A stretch of 64,000 nucleotides of DNA from Gonapodya prolifera JEL478 (Eukaryota; Monoblepharomycota; Monoblepharidomycetes; Monoblepharidales; Gonapodyaceae), in assembly GCA_001574975.1 (NCBI GenBank), contig KQ965779.1:62001-126000 (forward strand), read 5' to 3'. Positions 20,993 to 30,453 of the stretch are shown piece after piece. The position numbers and the translations under genes are program-made. The notes beneath the pieces were generated by a model. It made no database searches and was not told the DNA's origin. It worked only from the letters and a program-made list of their open reading frames with translations. Numbering within the stretch: position 1 is the stretch's first letter; every line of letters starts with the position of its first letter.

Positions 20993-21970
20993 TTAGAAAT
21001 CGACCACAAATTTCTGTCCGTAGCAGGTTAGGTTCTTCATAGGAACTCGTAGTTGGGTGTTATTGTTCTCAAGAATCGATTTCCACATATCAACTCTGTC
21101 TGGCTGTCCAAAGTTCAAACTCCTGTCCACCACTGTGATCAGATACCGCTTCACGTCCAGAAACTCCCTCACCCATGCCCCTTCTTCGCCCCCGTCTGCC
21201 GGTGTCCGTGAAGTCACCCGACTTGTAATTGCCGTGATATTCCCGAAATTGAGCGCAGTGTCATACAGCTGACCGCGGGTGAAGGGCCATGTTAGACCGG
21301 CGGTGGCAGCAAACTGCATTGGTGGTGCCCAGTACAGGTCGTTACAAGTTTCCCACTGGGCTTGCGCGTAAGCAGCATCCGTGTTGGCGAGGATGTCACC
21401 AGGAAGAGAGCTGAGTCCGCGTGTGGAAGGTGACCCGTTGACAGCGACAAGTGCAGGGATGTGGCGGAGAAGTGGGTGCGAGGGGTTGATGTCGGCGAGG
21501 GTGCGGAAAGCGTCAAGGAGGTCGCCCGTTCCACTACATAAGCCACACAGACCGGCTGTGTAGCCGCGGCCGTCGCCGATGTCTTCACAATAGGTGTACT
21601 TAGAGCGATAGATGAGTTTTGTGCAGTTGTACTAAACTGGGTGTCACCGCGGCGCTTCCCTCGTAGAACTCACGTGATCCCACCACATCGTGTTGCCATT
21701 CTCAACGATGCTGACAAGGGAGAGAATCGTATCTATTTGCTGTCCGGTGAGGTTTCCAGTCAATGCGACAGGAACTGTTCGCCCAATCGGCGAGGAAGAA
21801 CCATCACCACTTCCACGTCGCTTTACAACAATGATGGCGATGGCGATCGCAAGTATGAGCAGTCCGACGACTGCAACAATGGTCAGTGTTCGTCGGGTGC
21901 CGGGTCTTGCAGTATCTCTAATACAGTCGACAAGGCAAGATCTTTTCCTTCCACGTGACGTCCTAACCAT
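20993..21970 (-). CDS. GH46 chitosanase, membrane-anchored
   Basis: Exons 21674-21970 and 20993-21598 on the minus strand, phase 0, 75-base intron, 300 residues. A basic N-tail is followed by one transmembrane helix at about 28-50 (V-V-G-L-L-I-L-A-I-A-I-A-I-I-V-V), giving a type II membrane or signal-anchored protein. The catalytic domain matches bacterial GH46 chitosanases. The acid Glu sits in S-I-V-E-N-G-N, the base Asp in E-D-I-G-D-G-R-G-Y-T with its Arg and Thr partners, then G-L-C-S-G-T-G-D-L-L, P-A-L-V-A-V-N-G-S and a late F-L-D-V-K-R helix. GH46 enzymes hydrolyse beta-1,4 bonds in chitosan. The intron falls between the two catalytic acids. Likely role: remodelling of the fungus's own wall or digestion of partly deacetylated chitin. 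A decayed copy follows at 22380. Confidence 0.88.
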
Positions 21971-22235
21971 GATGGCAGATGCGGTTTTGTTTCTGAAGGG
22001 AGAATACGACGCGAAACTGAGTGATTGGTTCAATTTGCCCCACAAAGTCGAGCTGGTTTCAGCAGAAGAGCCCTGTCGCTGAGAAATCCCCTTGAACGTC
22101 GCCCGCTGCACGATGGTTGAAAAGTCCAACTAAGAAAGAGAACACGCAATGATGGTTCGAAGAAAGTCTCTCCAGCTGAGTTGAACTGGCCACCGGCCAC
22201 AGTTTTTTTGGGAAGCCACATTCCCCTCACATCTG

Positions 22236-22335
22236 CAGCCGGGATTACAATGTGAGCTACTTCTTTCACCGCTCCACAGGAGAACCGCTTCCCGCTCCGA
22301 GCTTTGAGGAGTAGCATGGGGATTGAGGATCATTA
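22236..22335 (+). pseudogene. 3'-end remnant of the unrecognised family (copy C)
   Basis: Matches the last ~25 codons and following bases of copy B: G-A-G-C-T-A-C then S-T-G-E-P-L-P and F-E-E, followed by ATGGGGATTGAGGATCA. The rest of the gene is absent. It marks the left end of the duplicated block that carries the second chitosanase. Confidence 0.6.
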
Positions 22336-22379
22336 ACGAGCAGCATAATTGATAGGCAGATGTAGAAAAAGTGTTACAT

Positions 22380-23340
22380 TCAATAATCGACTTCAAATTT
22401 CTGTCCGTAGCAGATTAAGTTCTTCATAGGAACTCTTAATTGGGTGTTATTGTTCTCAAGAATTGATTTCCACATGTCAATTGTGTCTGGCAGTCCAAAG
22501 TTCAGACTCCACCGACGACCGTGATCAGATACCGCTTCACGTCCAGGAATTCCTTCACCCATGTCTCTTCGTCGCCCCAGTCTGACGGTGTTTGAGAAGT
22601 CAACCGACTCGTAATCGCCGTGATATTCCCGAAATTGAGCGCAGTATCATACAGCTGGCCCCGGGTGAAGGGCCATATTAGACCGGCGGTATCAGCAAAG
22701 CGCATGGATGGCGCCCAGTACCGGTCGTTGCAAATTTCCCACTGGGCTTGCACGTAAGGATTGTCTGTGTTAGCCAGAATGTCACCAGAAAGAGACTCGA
22801 GTCCGCGTGTGGAAGGTGACCCGTTGACAGCCTCAAGGCAGGTATGTGGCGGAGGAGAGGGTGCGAGGGGTTGATGTTCGCGAGGGTGCGGAAAGTATCA
22901 AGGAGGTCGCCGTTTCCGCTAGGTAGGCCACACAGTCCGACTGTTTAGCCGCGGCCGTCACCGATGTCGTCACAGTAGGTGTACTGAGACGGCCATCGAA
23001 ATATCAGCGTTTCAGTGTTTTGTTTTAAGGAACCACGACGGCGCCGTCATAAAGACTCAAGTGATCCGGCCACTTCGTATTACCATTTTCGACAATGCTT
23101 ACGAGCGAGAGAACGGTATCTACTTGCTGTCCACTGAGGTTTCCTGTCAACGCAATTGGCACTGTGCGCCCAACCAGCGAGGAAGAACCATCGCCATTTC
23201 CAAGTCGTTTTATAACGATGATGGGGACGGCGACCACAACGATGAGCAGTGCGACGACTCCGACAATGGTCAGTGTTCGTCGGGTGCCGGGTCTTGAAGT
23301 CTCTCTGATACTGTCGACGAGGCAAGATGTTCCCCTTCCA
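22380..23340 (-). pseudogene. Decayed GH46 chitosanase (copy 2)
   Basis: Nearly the whole of copy 1 is recognisable, with the same intron position. Defects: the ATG is gone (the frame runs open into unrelated sequence upstream of C-L-V-D-S-I-R-E), D-I-G-D-G-R-G is followed by TAA where copy 1 has Tyr, a base is lost near P-A-L in the middle, and the frame shifts again before S-L-N-F-G. It was probably created by the same tandem duplication as copy C and is non-functional. Its lost start coincides with the beginning of the RING-type gene on the other strand. Confidence 0.85.
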
Positions 23341-23399
23341 CGCAGGAGGAGGCAGCTCTGCTTCAGCCGTGCCGACGAGCTCCACCGTTCCTGGAGCAA

Positions 23400-24525
23400 A
23401 GCACCCCGACGTCCATCCGACGTGTCCCTTCGCCCCGCTCTCGCACCCACAACCTCAACCTCAACAGACCCATCACCTTCGTCGCCCACCTCGGACAGTG
23501 CCAAACCCCTCCCCAACCCTCACCACTCCCCACGCACTTCCGACGACACTGCTCCGCACTGCCCAATTTGCCTATACTCCTTCAACCCTTCCTCCGTCGT
23601 CCGAAAACTCCCCTGCGAGAACACCTTCCACGTCTTGTGCGTCGACGAGTGGCTCGTCATGCAGCGCGGGGAGTGCCCGCTGTGCCGACTCGACCTTACG
23701 CGGAGGGGGAGCTGGTGGCTCACTGTTGCGTCGACAGCGTCGGGAAATGACTTCGCCCTACCCGGCGCGGGGAATAGGCTGAGCGCGGTGTGGGCCGGAG
23801 TCATGGGTGGTCGAAGACTTTCCGCGATATCGTCTGGCGGATGGAGCGGGTCGGGAAGACCCCTGCCGTCGGTGGAAGGTGCCGCGCTGGACGGTGTGCC
23901 CGGTGGAGACGCCGCGTCCGTTTCCGGATTCCATTTCCTGAACGAACTGCGCCGCCCGTCGTGCACGGGGTCGGCGCTCTCCTTCCCCATAACTGGGTCA
24001 GGGATGGGCTTCTCGAGACCGTTCACACCATCTCTTCGATCTACCGGAGGCGCAGGCAGCCCTGGTCCAGACCAAAGCTCTGCTGGCGTCTCGACATCGG
24101 CTGGACCGCCTGTTGCGGGAGGGGACGGGTTGGCGGCGCCGACGCCGCGCCGAGCTGCTGTGCGGGATGAGGCCGGTCGGCGGAGGAGTTTCTTTGCAGT
24201 TAAGGGGAGGATGACGCCGCTTTTGGGGTCGGCAGGTGGGGCGTCGAGTTCCACCCCTGATATACCACGATGGGGCGCTCTGGCCGGTGGGAGGAGAGGG
24301 AGCACCAAACCAGGGACAAGCGCTCTAGGGACGTCGGTTGACTCAAGCAGTGGCACTGTAGCCCCGCGTCCCGTCAGAGCGGCTCCTGTGGGGTCTGCAC
24401 CTGGTGGGCGGATGTTTGGAAAGGCGTCCTGGGAGCTGAGGAGGGGTTCTGACGCAAGCGCCATGGATAGCGAGGACGATGATGATACAGACGGAAATGG
24501 CACTCGGGAAGTATCTAGCGCTTGA
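23400..24525 (+). CDS. RING-H2-like protein lacking one zinc ligand; N-terminus uncertain
   Basis: An open frame reaches 24525 (start unclear; coding-like from about 23400). The RING at 23560-23690 reads C-P-I-C, then L-P-C-E-N-T-F-H, V-L-C-V-D-E-W-L and C-P-L-C. In canonical RING-H2 fingers the fourth ligand is His two residues after the third Cys (C-x-H-x-F-H); here it is Asn. The finger may be weakened, or Asn may be tolerated. After the RING comes a long Ser/Gly/Pro-rich tail ending in an acidic run (D-S-E-D-D-D-D). RING proteins are usually E3 ubiquitin ligases. Membrane RING relatives have N-terminal domains that are missing here, because the upstream DNA is antisense to the decayed chitosanase. 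It may be a gene cut at its 5' end. Confidence 0.55.
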
Positions 24526-24539
24526 GGGGTGACATTTAC

Positions 24540-25000
24540 TGTGGAAGATGTGGATGAGGTGTCTGGTGTGATGGATGCGGGAGAGTACAAATTTGGGGAA
24601 CTGGTTGTCAGCGAACAGGAAAAGAGCGAAACAGAAACAACCCAGAACGACAAGTGATAGACATGCTTATTCTTACATTTTGCTTCCTAATTTTATTTAC
24701 ATTTTTTGACCGCTTGTACATATAACTGATATGACATAGTACCTGGTACTCTTCTTTCCTCAACGTCAGTTCGTCATCAGATTTATCTACTACAAAAGAC
24801 TCTCGGTGCCCTTTTAAACTGGCTTCCGAAGAAAATAAAATTGGCGCTCTGGTGTGTCTGTGAACGGCTTAAACTATCCAACCGTCCCTTAATTCATAGA
24901 AGCATCAACAATGAACTTCGCAAAAATCGCCTCAACGTATTTAAAAGACGGCTCGTTCATTCCACACCACGCAATACTTTGATACCAAACCATACCAACA
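24540..25000. other. Spacer before the annexin gene
   Basis: AT-rich between 24655 and 24860. It probably contains the RING-gene terminator and the annexin promoter. No gene is seen. Confidence 0.5.
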
Positions 25001-26290
25001 ATGTCTGCTGAACGTGATGCGGAAGTGCTTAACAAGGCCTTCAAGGGTCTGGGCATGGACGAAAAGGTGAGAATCTTTTCGGTGCTATATTTCGGCGAGC
25101 GTTGTTCGTGAACGTCATCTCTCAAAAATCAGACNCTGATCGACATGCTGACTCACCGCAGTGTGAACGAGCTTCAAGAGATCAACAGAGCTTACAAGGG
25201 AAATTTCGGAAAGTCTTTGGAGGAAAAGATTGAAAGTAAGCTCGCTTCAATTGGGGGCAACAAACCAGAGATCACCGTTGTATTCACCCCAGGTGAAGCG
25301 GGTACTGGTAGCTTTGGAAAACTTGCAAAAGCTATGATCATGCAGTAAGTACACGTCCGTTCGTTGATGCAATTTGAGTGACATCTCTCCGTCTTTTAAG
25401 CCCTGCTGAGTACAACGCCAAGCTCCTCAACGATGCGATGTAGGGTGCCGGCACTGACGAGGCACGCCACTCTCCGTTCGATGCAAACATCTTCATCTCA
25501 AATTGAAAGCTTGCTTACTCCCAGGACCTCTTAATCCAAGTCCTCGCCGGTCGCACAAACGTCGAAGTCGAGGCCATCAAGGCAGCTTACTCACACGAGT
25601 ACGGAAAGGACCTGGAGAAGACGGTCATGTCTGAAGTCGGCGGGGATCTCCGCAAGTTCTTTGTTGCGATGCTTCAGGCGAGGAGGGACGAGGAAGGGGC
25701 TGGCAGGAACGTGGCTGAAGACGTGAAGGAACTGTACGAGGCGGGTGAGGGAAAGATTGGCACGGACGAGTCCAAGTTTATTCAGGTATGTCACCTCATT
25801 TATTGGCTTCGGCGCTTGGTGTGAATTGAGAAATCCCACTGTCGTTCAGATTATTGCGAATCGCGCGCCATCTCACGTGCAAGCGGTGATCCGCCAATAT
25901 GCTCTCACCTACGGCCACGACATCACTCACGCGATCAAAAACGAGTTATCTGGCGACCTCAAGAAAGCTCTTATGACTGCGGTGAAGCTGCTCGCAGACC
26001 CTGCGGACTACTACGCTGAGATGTTCGAGAAGAGCATGACCGGACTGGGAACGAATGATGAGATGCTCGTGAGACTGTTGGTGAGGACGAGGCACCCCCA
26101 GGTGAGTTGGGTGGTCTGTGTTGTTGTGACAACACTTTCTGAAATGGTTTTTGGTGACGTAAAGCTGATGTCTGCGGTGAGAGAGGCCTACTTGAAACGA
26201 TATGGTAAGACCCTAGCGAAACGGGTGTCGGTTGAGACCTCTGGAGACTACAAAACGCTTGCGGTAGCTCTTATTGAGGTGGCACCTTGA
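25001..26290 (+). CDS. Annexin with an in-frame stop
   Basis: Six exons, 25001-25066, 25133-25344, 25401-25461, 25525-25785, 25850-26101 and 26165-26290, add to 326 codons with consistent phases. Four annexin repeats are present: K-G-L-G-M-D-E-K, G-A-G-T-D-E/D-L-L, G-K-I-G-T-D-E-S and G-L-G-T-N-D-E-M-L, and the end is Y-G-K-T-L then S-G-D-Y-K. Annexins bind phospholipid membranes through Ca2+ in the G-x-G-T loops. Two defects sit together. Codon 25441-25443 is TAG where annexin repeat two normally has Lys (M-K-G-A-G-T-D-E). The following intron also starts with GC, not GT. A single A-to-T change explains the stop. It may be a recent pseudogene, an assembly error, or a read-through case. One base (25135) is undetermined. 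Confidence 0.8.
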
Positions 26291-26468
26291 TTTATTTCTC
26301 TGCGTACTATGTTTACCCAGTAATTCAATATCTGTTCATGTCAAACTTTTGTGGTTTGTGTCTAGAATTGTCTTGGCGCGAGTGCTTTGGGATCCTGCGT
26401 ATGCATTTGATCGTCTCCTCGTCTGCCTGTGAAATTAGACACATCTCCAAGTCGCTACATCTTCTTGC

Positions 26469-26999
26469 TTAGATGACTTCAAGACTTTCCACTCTGCCGA
26501 CCACATGACAAGATGGGAGATCACCGGGGGCATCCACCACCGGCGTAGTTGCTTCACAAGAGACAAGGGTATCCAGCTCCGGTCCAGACAAACCAAAGCT
26601 TACAGTGGGAGTAAGAACTGTGATTGTCTTGCTCGTGTTATTGAGGTGGGTGATGCTCGCTGCCTCAAAGCGGGTGATGCGTTGAACCTGAGGGATTGAA
26701 CTCGGTTTACCCATTAAGCCGGTTGCGGTCAGTGGCAGAAGAGTCCTCTGAGGAGTCACCTTAGGTGCCGTCTGCTGCGCGATCGTCGAAACCAAGAAGG
26801 GGAACACGTGATGATGGGCGTAAGAAAGCCTGCTGCTGCTGAGTTGGAGCCTCAAAAGCAGCGACAGTACACAACGCCCCAAGTTTGTGTCAAGCCACGA
26901 TTCCCTCTCATTTTCAGGGAATCGTAACGCAAACAGACGGCGAAGTACCATCCCGTTGCTGTAAAACAGAAAGCCCCATAATTTATGTAGATCCCCCAA
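26469..26999 (-). CDS. Hypothetical ORF
   Basis: A 176-codon open frame. Its C-terminal half (I-T-V-L-T-P-T-V-S-F-G-L-S-G-P) has a plausible amino-acid mix but no recognisable domain, and the region lies between two well-supported genes. It may be spurious. Confidence 0.2.
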   Translation of the reverse strand: MGDLHKLWGFLFYSNGMVLRRLFALRFPENERESWLDTNLGRCVLSLLLRLQLSSSRLSYAHHHVFPFLVSTIAQQTAPKVTPQRTLLPLTATGLMGKPSSIPQVQRITRFEAASITHLNNTSKTITVLTPTVSFGLSGPELDTLVSCEATTPVVDAPGDLPSCHVVGRVESLEVI

Positions 27000-27084
27000 C
27001 CAATCACTTTATTCAGAAATAGCTTCAAGTTCAAAGTTACCGCAAAATTCCCTTTACACATCTCATCTGAGAAGCTCAGAGGTC

Positions 27085-28409
27085 TTAAAGTCTCGCTCCG
27101 ACAAATCCAAGCACCGCATCGTCGTCCTCCGCATCCTCATCCACTGAGCCATCACCAGACGAGACTGAGAGCTCAGAGCCAACGTTACTTCGAAGCCTGG
27201 CAGACCCAAGCTTTTCGAACGCTCGAGAAAGCATCCTCAGCATCGTACTGCAATGGGGCATGTTTCAACAGGCAGTGAACAAGCAGGACTCTAATAGGTA
27301 AACATCGAACTTACCCAACGTCCTGTGCACCTGCCACATCGAAGGACACGGTTCGTCCACCCTGTTCCAAGCTAAATTTGAGCCAAGGTGATCCCGTAAT
27401 ACCCAGAAGTCTCCTCCCATTCTGTTCGTCCGTCAAAACCGCATCAGCCAGGCGGTTCGATGATAGAAACGATCCGACGCGGTGCGCATCAAGCCCCACT
27501 CTCTGATTTCGTAAGGAAGTCACGCAGGTGAATGCCGGGTGGAGACCCTGATTGAATCGCTCCGGCAGCTCACCTTGCCCCACCTCACTAAAACCTTGTC
27601 GTTCCCTATATCCTCGCCTCGCTCCCAATACGCAGACGCCAGAAGGTCCAACATTTTGGACCCTGCCGCGTCCCCTGGATCTCGCAAGATTGTTGACCGA
27701 CGCTTCCCATCCACCTTCAACGATCCATCAGACCGACGTCGTCCCCCGAAAATCCTCGCCATCTGTGTAACCCAAGCATTTGCAGCTTGACGTCGTTGGT
27801 CCTTGGATGCCGCATGGCGGTGTGCTTCGTCGCGAGCAAAGACGACCAGACGATGCGCCTTGAGTGTCTTCGGTCTGTCGAATGGGTCGGGCTCGGCGTG
27901 ACCAGAGACCCCGGGTGCAGAAGACGCTGGCGCAAGTGATGGATCCGTCCGGAGCTTCAGCTGGAGATACCGGGTACGTAAAGCCCACGACAACATGACC
28001 CACACTTGCAGCTTTGAACACACCTGCACTCCCTCCTCTCGTGCCACTTCTTTGAGTCTCTCAGTCCTCCCCTTTACAACTTCCCGCCTAACCCGCTCAC
28101 TCCGTGCGTCCCATGACGCCGGCGCTCCTTCCAATCGATGGGACGGGTTTATGAAGAATGGGTGGAAATTGGCTCGAACGGAAAGAGGTGGTGGTGTCGA
28201 GCGTTCGAGGGGTGGGTCAATCGAGCTTGACGATGCAGCGGAGATGGCTTGGAGGACACGATCAAGTCTAGCGGGGCAGTTTTAAGACCTGGTGGATTCT
28301 TCCGATGCCGACAGCAGGAGCCCCACCTGCGCTTTCCGATAAACGACCACGGACATGTGATATCGTGGTAGAAATCGACGCTGACTGTGAGGGGGGCGGG
28401 TTCCGCCAT
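27085..28409 (-). CDS. DsbA/FrnE-like thioredoxin-fold protein
   Basis: Five exons on the minus strand (28327-28409, 28024-28267, 27574-27960, 27315-27502, 27085-27247) join in correct phase to 354 residues. The family signature runs V-D-F-Y-H-D-I-T-C-P-W-S-F-I-G-K-R-R-L, then T-L-K-A-H-R-L-V-V-F-A, A-Y-W-E-R-G-E-D-I-G-N, V-G-L-D-A-H-R-V and a late G-I-T-G-S-P-W with the cis-Pro loop. It is closest to the FrnE / 2-hydroxychromene-2-carboxylate isomerase branch. The active-site pair is C-P-W-S, so the second Cys of C-x-x-C is missing and classic disulfide exchange is unlikely; isomerase or glutathione-dependent chemistry fits better. Loops are longer than in bacterial relatives and the tail is acidic (D-E-D-A-E-D-D-D). 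Confidence 0.8.
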
Positions 28410-28810
28410 TGAAAGTTCGAGCTGGAGGTGGATGCGAGACTGGGTGGGTCACTCCATTCCATTCGAAGTGAAGGTAGCAATTCAGCCCCGATATATTTCA
28501 GCACATGTTGTTGGTGTAATTGAGCTTCTGTGGATGGTTTCTGAGAAAGCGTCAAGTATAGATACTTTTCAAAAATTTTGGTCGGGTGCTTTTAATAGCT
28601 CATAAATCATCTGATCATTATCGCCAAATTTTCAAAATCGTAGAAAGTGCCCCAACAGCGAGAACTTCAGCTTTGATTGGGGCTCCGGGGATTTCAGCCA
28701 ATCGGAGTAACGGGCCAATCAGGTTGCAGCACCGGCACAACTCGTTTCAAACGAGTCAGGAATTTTTGAGTGTCCGCAAAACCAAAAGTTCAAATCACCA
28801 TCCACTCGCA

Positions 28811-29800
28811 ATGAACCAATCATCTCACATCATGCAGCCTGCGTTCGCTACTCTTGGTCACTTACTCGGCTCAGCTCCCGCTTTGTCCCGTGCCGTCACA
28901 AGTGCGACCTCTCGGCGGATTCAGAGGACGTCGGCGAGACTCTACCATGAGAAGGTGAGCACTTGCCTTTGATCTTGTAGAAGGGGAAGGGAATGTACCT
29001 TCTGGGCCTGCTTCGTGGTGCTGGAGATCCGTTTTCTTGTCCAGGTTATCGATCACTACGAAAGGCCCCGAAACGTAGGGAGCTTGCCCAAGTCCTCCGT
29101 GCATGTCGGAACTGGACTCGTTGGGGCACCCGCCTGTGGTGATGTGATGAAACTGCAGATCCTGGTGGACGAGGAAACGGGAGAGATCCGAGATGTGAAG
29201 TTCAAGACGTTCGGGTGCGGGAGTGCCATCGCAAGCAGCTCTCTGGCGACGGAAAAGATAAAAGGAATGAAGGTGAATGTTCTGCTCTGTTCTGCCCAAG
29301 TCTGAGTGCTGTTATCGCGATCCCAGCGGAGTTGAATGCACCTTGGACGGTGGAGGGTTCGTCATCCACTGAGGATACGGGAGCAACATTGCGCGCTGTC
29401 CGTTGCCTGCGACGTGCGGTGTTAATCACTCCATGTCGCGTCACTTCTTATTGGAGCGGTATTGTCTTATTCATCCACGTGGTTCAATGGTTTAATGTTG
29501 ACCTCTACTTTTGCCCGAACAGGTGTGGGACGCAAAGACGGCCGTGAAGAACACCGATATCGCAAAGGAGCTCCGATTACCGCCTGTGAAGCTGCACTGT
29601 AGCAGTGAGTACCTAAACGGAATCTGAATATGATGTTCTAGTGTTAACCGCGGTCTCCTCTTCGTGATACGTCAGTGCTTGCCGAGGACGCCATCAAGTC
29701 CGCCGTGAAGGACTGGGAGGCGAAGCGGGAGCTGCGACAGCAAATGAAGGCGGCAACCGTGGAGCCGGAATCCGTACGACGTGAAGCGGTGGCGGCGTGA
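28811..29800 (+). CDS. ISCU: Iron-sulfur cluster assembly scaffold (mitochondrial)
   Basis: Four exons (28811-28954, 29045-29272, 29523-29604, 29676-29800), 192 residues. The first ~40 residues are basic and Ser-rich, as in a mitochondrial targeting peptide, and precede Y-H-E-K-V-I-D-H-Y. All three cluster ligands are present: Cys79 in G-A-P-A-C-G-D, Cys106 in F-G-C-G-S-A-I-A-S-S-S, and Cys150 in L-H-C-S-M-L-A-E-D-A, with Asp81 beside the first. The L-P-P-V-K chaperone-binding motif (HSP70) is at 143-147. ISCU receives sulfur from the cysteine desulfurase NFS1-ISD11 and iron with frataxin, builds [2Fe-2S] clusters, and hands them on through HSP70/HSP40. The C-terminal extension (about 20 residues ending V-A-A) is slightly long. 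Two further ATGs nearby could serve as the start. Confidence 0.95.
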
Positions 29801-29982
29801 GCGTGGAAACTTGTATAGGGAGGAGAGATGGGACGATGGATTGAACGATGTGCTCAGCCTGGTGGATTCTATCTTCTGGCAATGCTGGAAGGGCGCGAGT
29901 GCCCACTGATACACGTTTTAGACTGAATGTTTCATGTTGCTTTGGCATTGCAATTAATTTTGTCTTGTACCGTTATGCTTGA

Positions 29983-30453
29983 ATGCTTGACATACACCAC
30001 GATGGGATTTCAATCCGCATTTTTACCGCTGATGCTATTGCCATCCTTGTCCATGGAAATCCGTCCAACCTTCCGGATTCGCTTCGGCTCTCATCAGTCG
30101 CAAACCTCATCCATGAGCTCGCAATCTCCGTTAGCACCCGCGGAAGCTTTTCGCTCCTCGTTTCTGTACTCTGGGCTCGTAGTCCATCAGCATGTGTGTC
30201 CATCGTCCGATCCAGATTGCCGACTTGGCGTCGAAGCTTACACACTTCCGGGGAGGGATTCGGGGCCAGGAGTGAGTACACAGTTCCGTTGCGGCATTCT
30301 GTTTCTTAGATGACCATGATTGGCCCGTCCCTTGTAGTATCGGGGTGCCAACAAAGTGAACATCCTGCTCACGCATCCGAACGGCGTGGGCAAGGGTCCT
30401 TGGAGAGTCATCGCAAAGAAATTCTTCGATCTTTTTTCCGAGGAAGAACTGTA
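29983..30453 (+). CDS. Hypothetical protein, exon structure unresolved
   Basis: A first coding-like block starts at the ATG at 29983 (I-S-I-R-I-F-T-A-D-A-I-A-I-L-V). A second at 30185-30270 is reached by a normal intron (I-A-D-L-A-S-K-L-T-H-F). A last block at 30338-30453 ends V-N-I-L-L-T-H-P-N-G and K-K-F-F-D-L-F-S-E-E-E-L, then TAA. The last join did not fit in phase, so one boundary is wrong or the gene is damaged. No domain recognised. Confidence 0.3.

Noticed and set aside
23520-24653. 377-codon frame on the minus strand opposite the RING gene
   Set aside because: Shadow of a GC-rich coding region; the plus strand carries the zinc-binding pattern.
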